Positions 11,786 to 23,522 are shown, numbered from the stretch's first letter. The stretch is DNA of 64,000 nt from Humulus lupulus (GCF_963169125.1 NC_084794.1:109468358-109532357), one strand, 5' to 3'. Notes: generated by a model not told the origin, from the letters alone. Translations and numbers: made by a program.

Positions 11786-12990
11786 TAATTCTTTTTTAAA
11801 TGAAGAGCATTCCATGTTTGTGGGACTACTTCCCCATTTAGTCGGGCTAGCTTAAAAGTTCCTTAGCGTAAGACTTCTATGATCTGGTATGGTCCTTCCC
11901 AGTTTGGGCCCAACACACCATCCTTGGGGTCTTTATTCGCCAAAAAGACCATTGGAAGAACTAGATCGCCTAATCCGAGTCTACGTCCCTTGGCTTTTAA
12001 ATTGAAATAGCGAGTGATCTTTTGTTGATAATGGGTGAGCTGTAATTGCGATTCCTCTCATCTTTCTTCGATCAGATCGAGAGATATGTTAAGTAGCCCA
12101 TTATTATGTTCTTGATCAAATGTCCTCTGCCTGTGAGTAGCTACCATGGCATCAATTGGAAGCATGGCCTCGCTTCCGAAGGTTAGGGAAAAAGGAGTAT
12201 GCCCCGTGGAGGTCTTGTGAGAAGTTCGGTAGGCCCAAAGTACTTGCGGAAGCTACTCGAGCCATAATCCTTTGGCTTCGTCCAACCTTTTCTTTAGGCT
12301 CGCCTTGAGGGTCTTATTTACAGCCTTAACCTGCCCATTGGCTTGTGGGTATGCAACTGATGAGAAACTCTTCGTTATCTCGTATCTTTCACAAAAGTTT
12401 GTGAAGAGATCACTATTGAACTGCGTCCCATTGTCTGACACAATCTTCTTAGGAAGTCCAAATCGACAGATGATATTCTTCACCATGAAATCCAGGACAC
12501 TCTTTATGGTGAAGGTTGCCAGAGGTTCTGCTTCTACCCACTTCGTAAAGTAATCGATTGCCACTACCACATATCGAACTCCTCCTTTTCCCATAGGCAG
12601 GGAACCTATCATCAATTCCCCATGCTGCAAATGGACACGGGGATGAAATCATTGCTAGCTTGAATGGAGCAGCTTGGACAACTATGGTGAAACTCTGGCA
12701 TTTTTCGCACTTTTGAACATAGGAGATCCAATCTTTCGTTAATGTGGGCCAAAAATAGCCCTGTCTCAGTACCTTCAGGCCTAGGTTTTTCCCCCAGCGT
12801 GATCTCCACAAAAACCATTTAGTATTTCTTGTAAAATGGTTTTGGCTTCCTCGACCAGAACACATTGTAGGAGGCAACGAATGACCCGCTGATACAGGAT
12901 TCCATCAACTATTATGTACCGTGGAGCTTGATAAAGTATTTTTCCATCATCTTTTCTGTCATCAGGTAACTTTCCAGTCACGAGATATTC
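11786..12990 (-). pseudogene. El-4 integrase, 3' half of the split pol
   Basis: Integrase of a Tat-lineage pol; it joins element cDNA to host DNA. It continues the frame of 22612-23522 across the El-5 insertion. The zinc-binding region keeps KCEKC but the first His of the HHCC pattern is replaced (ILNGFCGDH). The core shows WGID at a frameshift, then VVAIDYFTKWVEAEPLA, FGLPKKIVSDNGTQF and YPQANGQVKAVNKT. The catalytic Glu expected in GQVEAVNKT is Lys, so the D,D-35-E triad is lost. The C-terminal region continues past a stop at about 12253 through AYRTSHKTSTGHTPF and NWEGPYQIIEVL with further stops. Clearly inactive. Confidence 0.8.
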
Positions 12991-13428
12991 TGTAGAGTCC
13001 AAGAACTTTACTTAGCTAGTTCGATATTAGTATTATAGTAATAGTAGTATTATTGTTATAACTGTGGATTTTTGGTTCAGACCGGGATTTATTTGGACAC
13101 TCATAGTAATACTTGTAGATTTTCTAAGTTTAACCTATAGTTTAAGAATATTAATTTTAACCTAAGGTTTGATTAATATGACTGATATTGAGGGTAATAT
13201 TTATTATATTATAAGGTTTAGATAAGACCCAATAAGATAATATCACATGTCATGTGTATGTTTAATAATGATTAAGTATTTTGGGGAATAAATTTATTAA
13301 GGTTAAAATTTGAATACCCTAAGGTCAGTCAGCAGCTTTGAAAACGTTAGAGGGCTTAGTCAAGGCTGTTTACTCAATTCAAATTAAGCTAAAAATGTGT
13401 AATTTCGTGTTTAAATATTTAGCGTATG

Positions 13429-13535
13429 CCGATATATCGCAGCTATAGGGGGCGATATATCGCAGTACGAAGATACGAAAAACGCGAAACGTTGCACGAT
13501 TGCCTCGGGCATACTGGCCCAGGCGATATATCGCC
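13429..13535 (+). repeat. Three CGATATATCG palindromes in the El-5 5' LTR
   Basis: Perfect 10-bp palindromes at 13430-13439, 13453-13462 and 13524-13533; the last extends to the 14-bp GGCGATATATCGCC. They lie about 180-290 bases upstream of the LTR TATA box, a typical place for cis-acting elements. The 3' LTR has four copies. Confidence 0.85.
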
Positions 13536-13714
13536 TCCTTCAGTGTGTTTTTGAAAATTTTCAAAAACGTTCTCATTTAAATCCTTAACCTCTTGATAAG
13601 TCCAACATCTTTCTGAACGAGTCTTCAGCCTCTGCTGAACGATAATTCAAATTATTTTCACTTAAAAAGCCATTATTTTTATTCAAGTTAAATGAAGATC
13701 TTTTCATTCCTAAA

Positions 13715-13727
13715 CTCTATAAATAGG
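13715..13727 (+). promoter_or_regulatory. TATA box of the El-5 5' LTR
   Basis: CTCTATAAATAGG is a strong plant TATA match, repeated at about 21454 in the 3' LTR and in diverged form in El-2. It probably drives the genomic RNA. Confidence 0.75.
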
Positions 13728-14880
13728 ACCTAGTACCAGCCATTTATTCATCTATTTCTCTAAGTTCAGAGGCTGCAAGTTGCTAGGTTAGTGTGAGAGT
13801 GTAAACACTTGGGTTGGGAATTATAAGCTTGATCACTATAAGCTTACCAAACACTTGAGAAGTAAGGTTCTATACACATTTCGGTTCAAGGTTTAGATTG
13901 ATCATAGAAGTACTCAAGGTATCCCAAAACTCTAGTTCATTTCTGTATTATTTTCTTTAAAGTTCTCATAGTCTTCTACTCAGTATTCTAACCTTATTCT
14001 TATTCTTGGTTAGGAAATCTAAGTTCTTGAGCACAAGGTTTTTGGTAAGTATATTTTGATAGTATAGTTCCTTCATCACTTTCATCCCTTTTCTTCAATA
14101 TACTCACCTTATTAAAAATGGTTTTTAGGAGTGTTTCAAGGTCCCAAATCAATTCTCATATCCCGGTTATTTTGGTAAGGAAAATAGGATAGGATTTATG
14201 TGTTATATGATGTTATATGTTATCTTATGAATATGTGTTATGAAAAATGCTATGTTAAGTATGCTTGTAGACTTGGGCATATGACCTATACAACTAACAA
14301 GCCCCAAATAGATATGACTTGCTTAGCTAGCAAGACCCCACTAATCTAATGGGCATATGACTTGTTTAGTTTATGGGACCCCAAGTAATAATGGCCATTG
14401 TAGTATGTATGTGACATAAGTGTTATGGTATGTTTTATGTTGCATTATGAAATTTTATGTATATGGCTATATGTTAGATTTTCCTTGCTGGGCATTAGGC
14501 TCATTCTTTTTATGTTTATATGTGCAGGAAAATAGCTATAGTGGCGGGAAAGGTTCTTGGAAGCTTGGGGAATGTGTATTGAGGCGGAATGGATTCAAAG
14601 AGCTGAGAGCTTCGATTTGAGGATGAAGTCTTTATTATGGTTTTATGTGTATTTTTCCGCACTTATTTATGTAATCTCTTTTTAATTAAGTTATGTTTTT
14701 TTCCTTTTTAAAACAATGGGATCCCATATCCTACTTGAGATTTTATGTAAGTTTAACATTTGTTTTTACAAGTTTTAAATAAAGTTATGATCTTTTCACT
14801 TGTAAGTTCTATTAAGGATTAGGGTCTATGTGTAGTTTTCATTAATGGTCCAAAGTCTGAAGTAGTTGGGTCATTACAGT

Positions 14881-14891
14881 TGGTATCAGAG
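14881..14891 (+). promoter_or_regulatory. El-5 primer-binding site (initiator Met tRNA)
   Basis: TGGTATCAGAG begins two bases after the 5' LTR. This is the standard complement of the 3' end of plant initiator tRNA-Met, the primer for minus-strand DNA synthesis. Confidence 0.92.
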
Positions 14892-14957
14892 AAAATAGTT
14901 CCTTCGCATGAAGTTCTCCTCGATACACACACTCAAAGCTCCGAATCTGACCGCCAA

Positions 14958-16021
14958 GTAAGTATTTAAGTTATAGTTATTTTTCCTATGTGTATAGCTA
15001 ACAATTTTAGTATTTATTTTTTCAGTTAAGTATGAACGGGGCATTAAGCAATGAGGATATCCAAGCCATTAAGGCTTTAAAAAGAATAAGGGAACCAAGA
15101 AACACCGTAGGAGCACTAGAAAGAATCACTCGAAGATTGCTTTTGTTCCACAAAGAGATAGGGCACCTTCAAGAGTCTAAGCAAATTATGATGAGAGCAA
15201 CGGAACAATATGTATTTGTAATTAGACTGTTTAAAGATTTTCATCTTGTAATAGCAGCCTTAGAGGAAATATGGGAAACAATGGATGATGAAGACAAACT
15301 GCCAGTAGCAATGCGATATTACTTCCTCTTAGTTAGGTTCACTGCAAAATCAGGATTTCAGTTTACAAATGAGCAAAAACATAGGATTTTCACAAACCTT
15401 CCTAGAGGACATTTTGATGCACATGATAATGAGGATTATGAAGAATTGGATGATGATATTCTAAATGAATGATCGGATGTAGAAGATCCTGATTTTTAGA
15501 ATAGTTAGTTTTTCATTGTTTGTTTTATTTATTTCTTTATTTTATGGTTGTAATAAGTGAAAAACTATTTTTCCAAATGAATATCATGTTATTTTATTAT
15601 CATGTATGAGTTTGATTTTATTTTCGCAATCATAATAAATAAAAAATAAAATGAATAATGACTAAGTTCGGTGAGGGTGGATACAAATCAATGAACCAGG
15701 TTTCCTTATTGAGAGTTAGGGGGCCATAGTAGTGGGAACAATTTTACTGATCCCAGCCCTCCCTCAATATGGTTAACTTTGGAACAAAGATGAGTTTCGA
15801 GCCTGAGAATTAAGTCATATAGGATGATTAGAAACACACTTAGAAAATAAAGATGACTTGTTTTTCTAAGTTTAGAAACCCACTCTAAATAATAAATAAA
15901 GACCTATATAATTTTTCATAAGAAGTCATAATAAATAGGTCCGAGATATGTTTGTTTTAGAATAAGTTTTTGCCTTAGAGCCTATTAGGTAAAGTTCTAA
16001 CATGTTTCTTTCAACTGTTAG
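14958..16021 (+). other. Putative leader intron(s) of El-5
   Basis: A strong donor (AAGTAAGT, intron from 14958) follows the primer-binding site. One acceptor (TTTTTTCAG, ending 15025) lies seven bases before the small-frame ATG at 15032; another (TTCAACTGTTAG, ending 16021) lies 12 bases before the gag ATG. Using the first would expose the small frame; using the second would remove it. The signals are seen; their use is inference. Confidence 0.4.
15032..15472 (+). CDS. Small extra ORF between PBS and gag of El-5, function unknown
   Basis: An intact 146-residue frame from the ATG at 15032 to the stop at 15470-15472, placed between the primer-binding site and gag. I do not recognise the family. 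The N-terminal part is basic and looks helical (KALKRIREPRNT, ERITRRLLLFHKEIG). The middle is hydrophobic and helical (FKDFHLVIAALEEIWETM). The C-terminus is strongly acidic (DNEDYEELDDDILNE). No signal peptide or membrane segment is apparent. It has no internal stop although gag-pol of the same element has several, which may reflect recent insertion, short length or chance. Splice-like signals on both sides suggest it could come from an alternatively spliced RNA. It may be an element-specific accessory protein, a captured host fragment, or a chance frame. Confidence 0.5.
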   Translation: MNGALSNEDIQAIKALKRIREPRNTVGALERITRRLLLFHKEIGHLQESKQIMMRATEQYVFVIRLFKDFHLVIAALEEIWETMDDEDKLPVAMRYYFLLVRFTAKSGFQFTNEQKHRIFTNLPRGHFDAHDNEDYEELDDDILNE

Positions 16022-16033
16022 AACTCTGCTACG
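15473..16033 (+). other. El-5 leader between the small ORF and gag
   Basis: AT-rich, non-coding. It ends with a splice-acceptor-like pyrimidine tract just before the gag ATG at 16034. No other feature is seen. Confidence 0.5.
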
Positions 16034-17612
16034 ATGTCGCTCCGAAGATCTGCATGCACCAACGGAAACGCCTCCAACACTGTTCAAGCGAGCAATGAAG
16101 CCCCTTCAGTTCGCAGAAGGGGAGTGCGTGCTACTACTAGCCGCAACGCGCCGACGCCGCCAGCTGAAAACATTGCGGAGATCGCCAGACTATGACAACA
16201 AGTCGAGGGACCTTTGCAGCAACAATCCCAACATGCTCAGCCCCAGACTCAGCCTCCGCCTCCACCGCAGCCGCAGCCACAGCAAATGGCCTCAGCACCC
16301 CAACAAGTTGGTCCATATGGGGGATGGCCAGTGGCAAATTATGCACCATATCCAGTACCAAATATGGAGCCAGTGTATGAGAGGTTCCGCAAACAACACG
16401 GTCCAAACTTCGAAGGGACTACAGACCCCTTTGAGGCAGAAGAGTGGCTAAGGAACGTGGAGCCAATTCTGACACACATGAATCTCAGTAATGCAGACCG
16501 TATATCCTGCGTCTCATCATTACTCAAGAAGGATGCCAGGATATGGTGGAATTTGGTTCAGCAATCGCATGATGTTGCCACCGTGACATGGACTCGATTT
16601 GTGGAGCTCTTCCACAAAAAGTACTACAATTCGGCTGTACTCGCTACGAGAGTTGAGGAGTTCGCCAACTTGAAGCAGGGTACTTTATCGGTGGTAGAGT
16701 ATGCTCGTCAGTTCAACCGCTTAGCTAAATTTGCATCTGAGATGGTTCCAATCGATTTTCTGAGGGTGAACAAATTTGTTAGAGGACTTCGACCGAAAAT
16801 CGAGATGGGGGTTAAGCTAGCAAACCCGGGGAATACTACATATGCCGACGTTCTTGAGACGGAAATAGAAGTAGAGAGGTTGCAGGCTAATGTAAGTAAA
16901 GAGGAAGCCAGTAAGCCTGAACCTAAACAACAGAGTCAACCTCAGACCAGTCGGAACAGCAACCATAATGGCAAAAATCAGTCAAGCAACAACGGTAACA
17001 GCCAGAAAAGATGGCATCCGGATAACAAGCAATTCGACAGCGATAAGAGGGCACAGATGAATAATGGGGGAAATAGGCCGGGCTACGTGGAATACCTGCC
17101 ATGTGCTAAGTGTCAGAAGAAACATCCTGGAGAATGTCACGCAAACACCAAGGAATGTTTTAATTGTGGTCAGGAAGGGCATCGTAAAAGAGATTGTCCT
17201 CAGCGAAAGCCAGAAGGAAAGAAGGACGACAAGATGGTTCTTGCTAGGGTTTTTACCTTAACCCAAGGAGAGGCTGATGCTAGCAATAAGGTGGTCACAG
17301 GTCAGGTTTCTAACCTCAATAACTTATACTATGTATTATTTGATTCGGGAGTCACTCATTCGTATATCTCGTTAGGAATGATAGAAAAACTAGACAAACC
17401 TTGTGAAAGATTTAGAACTAGGTTTGTAACCGAGTTGCCTCGGGCAAAGTAGTTCTATCATCACGAATAGTACGAGGCATAACAATCAAGATTGAGGACA
17501 TAGAACTAGAAGGAGACCTGATAGAGCTAGTGATCAAGGACTTCGACGTAATACTAGGCATGGACTGGCTAGCACAGCATGGCGCAACCATTGACTGTAA
17601 ACGCAAGAAGGT
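16034..17612 (+). pseudogene. gag-pro: El-5 gag-protease, disrupted
   Basis: Gag with a fused aspartic protease. The start is the ATG at 16034 (MSLRRSAC), directly after an acceptor-like signal. An in-frame TGA at 16193 (a C-to-T change from CGA) interrupts the N-terminus. Then follow a Gln/Pro-rich stretch, the gag domain (MEPVYERFRKQHGPNFEG, KKDARIWWNLVQQ, FHKKYYNSAVLATRVEEF), a basic low-complexity region and one CCHC knuckle (CFNCGQEGHRKRDCP, about 17156-17200) for RNA binding. The protease has LFDSGVTHSYIS near 17338, where Val replaces the usual Ala of D-S-G-A. A frameshift near 17440 moves the rest of the protease (VILGMDWLAQHGATIDC) to another frame, and a second shift near 17612 restores the frame used by the reverse transcriptase. 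Confidence 0.88.
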
Positions 17613-20600
17613 ATGTTCGAGACCCCTGACGGCCAAAGACTATGCTTCATGGGACAAGCTTCAGGATTACGCACCCCGTTAGTATCATTGCTCAAAGCTC
17701 AGAGAATGATGGAGAAAGGATGTCAAGTGTTCTTAGCCAACATCACAAATGTGGAAAGAGAGACACCACTTAAGGTTGGAGATGTCCGTGTTATACGAGA
17801 ATTTCCAGAGGTATTTCCCGATGACTTGCCAGGATTGCCGCCAACTCGAGAAATAGACTTCACGATAGAATTAGTACCAGGCACCGAGCCTATCTCTAAG
17901 GCACCATACCGGATGGCACCTACAAAACTCAAAGAGTTAAAGACGCAGCTACAAGAACTCCTAGACTTGGGTTTTATTAGGCCAAGCCATTCACCATGGG
18001 GAGCTCCGGTACTATTCGTGAAGAAGAAAGATGGAAGTATGCGGATGTGTATAGACTATCGCGAGCTGAACAAAGTAACGATTAAGAACAAGTACCTGCT
18101 ACCTCGGATCGACGACTTGTTTGATCAACTCCGAGGCGCGACTGTATTTTCAAAGATCGATTTACGGTCCAGGTATCATCAGCTCAAGGTAAAGGGAGAA
18201 GATATTCCTAAGACAGCCTTTAGGACTCATTATGGACATTACGAGTTCTTGGTTATGTCCTTTGGTCTTACCAACGCACCAGCCACGTTTATGGACTTGA
18301 TGAATAAGGTCTTCAAGGATTACTTAGATAAATTCGCCGTTGTGTTCATCGACGACATTTTAATATACTCCAAGGATGAAGTAGAACTTGAGGAACATTT
18401 AAGGTTGATTTTGACGTGATTGAAGGAGCATCAACTCTACGCAAAGTTCAAGAAATGCGAGTTTTGGCTTTCACAAGTGGTGTTCCTCGGGCACATTATA
18501 TCGAAAGATGGAGTTGCAGTAGACCCATCAAAGGTAGAGGCCATGAAGGATTGGCCCAGACCAAAGAACACATCTAAAGTAAGAAGCTTTCTAGGGTTAG
18601 CAGGTTATTATAGGAAGTTTGTAGAGGGCTTTTCTAAGATGGCCACTCCGCTCACCAACCTGACCCGGAAACAACAAAGATTTAACTGGAATGATAAGTG
18701 TGAAGAAAGCTTCCAGTTGCTCAAGGATAAACTCTGCTCAGGACCAGTACTCAGTGTACCGACACCCAACTATAAGTTCGTAGTTTACTGCGATGCATCA
18801 AAGCAAGGATTGGGTTGCATGCTGATGCAAAATGACAAGGTGATATCCTACGCCTCACGATAATTGAAGGAGTACGAGCAGTGCTATCCAACTCACGATA
18901 TGGATTTGGCAGCAGTGGTCTTTGCGTTGAAAATCTGGCGCCATTATCTTTACGGAGAACGGTGCGAGATTTATACTGACCACAAGGGTTTAAAATACTT
19001 CTTTACTCAGAAGGAACTCAATATGAGGCAGCGCAGGTGGTTAGAATTAGTAAAGGATTACGACTGCGAAATCCTATACCACCCGGGGAAGGCGAACGTA
19101 GTTGCCGATGCGCTTAGTAGGAAAAGTTATGGAAATTTAGCAGCTTTAGCCGGAATAGAAAAGCCGCTACAGCAGGAGCTGATCAGTGCCAGAATAGAAG
19201 TAGTTGTAGGCAAACTAGCTAACTTGTCTATCCAATCGAATCTGCTAAAGGAAATACGAATTGGTCAGGGACATGACGACACACTAGCAGCACATATGGA
19301 TGCAGTCCGAGAAGGCAAGACCACTGATTTCTCAATATCTAGCCAAGGTTTATTGAGATATAGGAATCGGGTATACGTTCTGAATGATCGAAGTATTAAG
19401 AAGACGATTCTAGAAGAAGCACACAGTACCCCATACTCAGTTCACCCAGGGTCAACCAAGATGACTCATGATGTTAAGGCAGTATATTGGTGGCCAGGAA
19501 TGAAGAAGGACATAGCGGAGTTTGTGTCTAAGTGTCTTGTATGCCAGCAAGTGAAAGCAGAGCATCAGTGGCCTACAGGTTTATTGCAACCGCTTAGCGT
19601 ACCAGAATGGAAGTGGGACGATATAGCTATAGACTTCGTGACGGGTTTGCCAAGGATGAATAAGCAGCATGATTCCGCTTGGATAGTAATAGATAGACTA
19701 ACCAAGTCGGCTCATTTCCTACCTGTTAAGACTTCATATACGGCAGACCAATATGCAGACATCTACGTCCAAGAGATAATACGGTTGCATGGTATCCCCA
19801 AGACAATAGTTTCGGATAGAGGATCGATGTTCACATCAAGATTCTGGGGAAGTTTACAACAAGCTATGGGTACTAAGTTAAGTCTTAGTACAACTTTTCA
19901 TCCTCAGACAGATGGGCAGTTCGACCGTATGATTTAGATTTTAGAGGATATGCTACGCGCGTGTGTACTTGATTTTGGAGGATCATGGAATAAGTACTTG
20001 CCGCTGATCGAGTTCTTGTACAACAACAGCTACCAGTCAACGATCAGGATGGCACCTTATGAGTTGCTATATGGAAGAAGGTGTCGATCACCGTTGCACT
20101 GGGACGAGGTAGGAGAAAGGCAGCTTCTAGGTCCCGAAGCTGTTATACAAGCTCAAGAAGCAGTAGCGCTTATTAGACAGCGTATGCTTGCTGCTCAAAG
20201 CCGTCAGAAAAGCTATGCGGATGCCAAGCGACGTGATGTGGAATTCCAAGTCGGAGATCAAGTCTTCCTGAAGATATCTCCTATGAAAGGTGTCAAGCGG
20301 TTTGGGAAGAAAGGCAAGCTTAGTCCCCGATTCATAGGTACTTTTGAGATATTGGACAAAGTGGGAGCAGTTGCGTATATACTAGCCTTACCGCTGGCAC
20401 TAGCTGATAGTCACAACGTGTTCCACATCTCGATGCTACGCAAGTATGTGTTAGACCCATCTCACGTCCTCAAGTACGATACGATAGCACTTCAGAAAGA
20501 CTTGAGTTACGAGGAATGACCGATTAGCATCCTAGATAGGGGGATGAAGCAGTTACGGTCCAAGAGCTTTCCTATAGTCAAAGTCCTATGGAGTAATAGT

Positions 20601-20672
20601 TCTGAACGAGAGGCAACGTTGGAGTTGGAAGAGGACATGCAAGGCCGGTATTCGGAGTTATTTGGTAAGTAA
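17613..20672 (+). pseudogene. pol: El-5 pol: reverse transcriptase, RNase H, integrase
   Basis: In order: reverse transcriptase ([49 protein letters not shown], catalytic FIDDILIYS near 18345), RNase H ([15 protein letters not shown] near 18780, [24 protein letters not shown]), integrase zinc finger ([26 protein letters not shown]) and catalytic core ([34 protein letters not shown]). The Glu of the integrase triad (GQSERT in relatives) is Asp. The C-terminal tail (VFHISMLRKYVLDPSHV, then ILDRGMKQLRSK and LELEEDMQGRY) matches Tekay-type chromovirus tails. In-frame stops at 18417 (TGA), 18861 (TAA), 19936 (TAG) and 20517 (TGA) break the frame; the first three fit single C-to-T changes. The true frame ends at 20672, 36 bases before the 3' LTR. 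Confidence 0.9.
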
Positions 20673-20708
20673 ATTTCGAGGAAAAAATTCTTTTTAGTAG
20701 GGGAGAAT

Positions 20709-22611
20709 TGTAGAGTCCAAGAACTTTACTTACCTAGTTAGATAGTAGTATAATAGTAATAGTAGTATTATTGTTATAACTGTGGATTTTTGGTTCAGAC
20801 TGGGATTTATTTGGACACTCATAGTAATACTTGTAGATTTTCTAAGTTTAACCTATAGTTTAAGAATATTAATTTTAACCTAAGGTTTGATTAATATGAC
20901 TGATATTAAGGGTAATATTTATTATATTATAAGGTTTAGATAAGACCCAATAAGATAATAGCACATGTCATGTGTATGTTTAATAATGATTAAGTATTTT
21001 GAGGAATAAATTTATTAAGGTTAAAAGTTGAATACCCTAAGGTCAGTCAGCAGCTTTGAAAACATTAGAGGGCTTAGTCAAGGCTGTTTACGCAATTCAA
21101 ATTAAGCTAAAAATGTGTAATTTTGTGTTTAAATAATCAGCGTATGCCGATATATCGCAGCTATAGGGGGCGATATATCGCACCACGAAGATACGAAAAA
21201 CACGAAACTTTGCACGATTACCTCGAGCATACTGGCCCAGGCGATATATCGCCTACAGGGGGCGATATATCGCCCCTCTCAGCATATTTTGAAAGTTTTC
21301 AAAAATGTTCTCATTTAAATCCTTAACCTCTTGATAAGTCCAGCATCTTTCTGAACGAGTCCTCAGCCTCTACTGAACGATAATTCAAATTATTTTCACT
21401 TAAAAAGCCATTATTTTTATTCAAGTTAAATGAAGATCTTTTCATTCCTAAACTCTATAAATAGGACCTAGTACCAACCATTTATTCATCTATTTCTCTA
21501 AGTTCAGAGGTTGCAAGTTGCTAGGTTAGTGTGAGAGTGTAAACACTTGGGTTGGGAATTATAAGCTTGATCACTATAAGCTTACCAAACACTTGGGAAG
21601 TAAGGTTCTATACACATTTCGGTTCAAGGTTTAGATTGATCATAGAAGTACTCAAGGTATCCTAAAACTCTAGTCCATTTCTGTATTATTTTCTTTAAAG
21701 TTCTCATAGTCATCTACTCAGTATTCTAACCTTATTCTTATTCTTGGTTAGGAAATCTAAGTTCTTGAGCACAAGGTTTTTGGTAAGTATATTTTGATAG
21801 TATAGTTCCTTCATCACTTTCATCCCTTTTCTTCAATATACTCACCTTATTAAAAATGGTTTTTAGGAGTGTTTCAAGGTCCCAAATCAATTCTCATATC
21901 CCGGTTATTTTGGTAAGGAAAATAGGATAGGATTTATGTGTTATATGATGTTATATGTTATCTTATGAATATGTGTTATGAAAAATGCTATGTTAAGTAT
22001 GCTTGTAGACTTGGGCATATGACCTATACAACTAACAAGCCACAAATAGATATGACTTGCTTAGCTAGCAAGACCCCACTAATCTAATGGGCATATGACT
22101 TGTTTAGTTTATGGGACCCCAAGTAATAATGGCCATTGTAGTATGTATGTGACATAAGTGTTATGGTATGTTCTATGTTGCATTATGAATTTTTATGTAT
22201 ATGGCTATATGTTAGATTTTCCTTGCTGGGCATTAAGCTCATTCCTTTTATGTTTATATGTGTAGGAAAATAGCTATAGTGGCGGGAAAGGTTCTTGGAA
22301 GCTTGGGGAATGTGTATTGAGGCGGAATGGATTCAAAGAGCCGAGAGTTTCGATTTGAGGATGAAGTCTTTATTATGGTTTTATGTGTATTTTTCCGCAC
22401 TTATATATGTAATCTCTTTTTAATTAAGTTATGTTTTTTTTTTTAAACAATGGGATCCCATATCCTACTTGAGATTTTATGTAAGTTTAACATTTGTTTT
22501 TACAAGTTTTAAGAAAGTTATGATATTTTCACTTGTAAGTTCTATTAAGGATTAGGGTCTATGTGTAGTTTTCATTAATGGTCCAAAGTCTAGAGTAGTT
22601 GGGTCATTACA
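20709..22611 (+). repeat. El-5 3' LTR
   Basis: 1,903 bp, nearly identical to the 5' LTR but with an added GGCGATATATCGCC palindrome plus short flank near 21252-21275, so four palindromes instead of three. TATA box at about 21454. Ends ATTACA at 22611, followed by the duplication TATTC. Confidence 0.93.
21147..21274 (+). repeat. Four CGATATATCG palindromes in the El-5 3' LTR
   Basis: Perfect palindromes at 21148-21157, 21171-21180, 21242-21251 and 21263-21272. The last is absent from the 5' LTR, where the equivalent place reads CTCCTTCAGTGTG. Confidence 0.85.
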
Positions 22612-23522
22612 TATTCCATTATAGTAGTCATCCAGGTCGGTCTTATGTCAATCATTTTGACCTCCATATTTTCTCCCATTACACTTGGGCTCTCTAGGAA
22701 CTCCACCGGTACTACATTTAATGTTTCAGCCTCTTTTGTGATAGCAAGTCGTGCCAAAGCATCAGCGTTAAAGTTCTGCGAGTGGGGCATCTGTTCAATA
22801 GAGCTAAACTCAAATTCAGACAACTCCCCATTTACCTTAGCCAGGTAGGCCGCCATCTTGATGCCTTGAGCTTGATACTCTCCCAATACCTGATTTACCA
22901 CGAGTTGGGAATCACTATAGCATTGGATGGCTTTCGCCCTCAGCTCTCTTCCCACCCTCAGCCCTGCCAGTAAGGCCTCATATTTTGCTTCGTTGTTGGA
23001 TGCCTCAAATTTGAATCTCCGAGCTGTATAGAATTGATGTCCTTCTGGCGAGATTAAGATTATCCCAGCTCATGATCCGTTTTCGTTTGACGATCCATCA
23101 ACGAAGATTTTCCATAATTCGTGCACCGGTTCCCTCATTAGGTCGTCCCAAAAACCGGTGCATTCAGCTATAAAATCAGCAAGGGCTTGACTCTTGATTG
23201 AAGTTCGTGGCATGTATAATATCTCGAATTGGCTAAGTTTGATGGACCATTTTAAGAGACGTCCCGACATTTCATGTTTTTGCAATACCTTCCTTAAAGG
23301 TTGGTCGGTTAAAACGTTGATAGAATGGGATTGGAAATATGGCTGGAGCTTTCTGGACGCCAAAATTAGACAGAATGCCAGCTTCTCTAACAGTGGGTAC
23401 CATGATTCAGCTCTGAGAAGCCTCTTGCTTACATAATACACTGGTTTCTGAGCACAATTTTCTTCTTGAACTAACACGGCACTGACTGCATTCTCTGTAC
23501 GGCCAGATAAAAGAACAGAGAC
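22612..23522 (-). pseudogene. El-4 RNase H and second (archaeal-type) RNase H
   Basis: The 5' part of the surviving El-4 pol; the frame is open up to the El-6 insertion at 23523. The first RNase H shows AVLVQEENC, YYVSKRLLRAESWYPLLEKL and LTDQPLRKVLQK. The second begins IFVDGSSNENGS (23070-23106 region) and includes YSDSQLVVNQVLGEYQAQ and NFNADALARLA, the pattern of the extra RNase H that defines Tat-lineage elements. The linker continues (PTWMTTIMEY) across the El-5 insertion into the integrase part at 12990. A stop or frame break occurs near 23069. The reverse transcriptase core that should precede this part is absent. Confidence 0.83.

Larger units (their letters stand above)
12991..14878 (+). 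repeat. El-5 5' LTR
   Basis: A 1,888-bp LTR. It contains three CGATATATCG palindromes, a TATA box at about 13716, and a T-rich 3' part. Bounded by TGTAGAG and ATTACA. Confidence 0.93.
12991..22611 (+). mobile_element. El-5: Tekay-like chromovirus, nearly complete
   Basis: A 9.6-kb Ty3/gypsy element. LTRs (12991-14878 and 20709-22611) begin TGTAGAGTCC and end TCATTACA, and the insertion is flanked by TATTC (12986-12990 and 22612-22616). It interrupts the El-4 pol. Internal order: initiator-Met primer-binding site, an extra small frame (15032-15472), gag with CCHC knuckle, protease, reverse transcriptase, RNase H, integrase with a C-terminal chromodomain-like tail, and a polypurine tract (20696-20707, AGTAGGGGAGAA). 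The LTRs differ at few positions, so it is a relatively young insertion, yet pol carries several nonsense changes. Confidence 0.93.
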
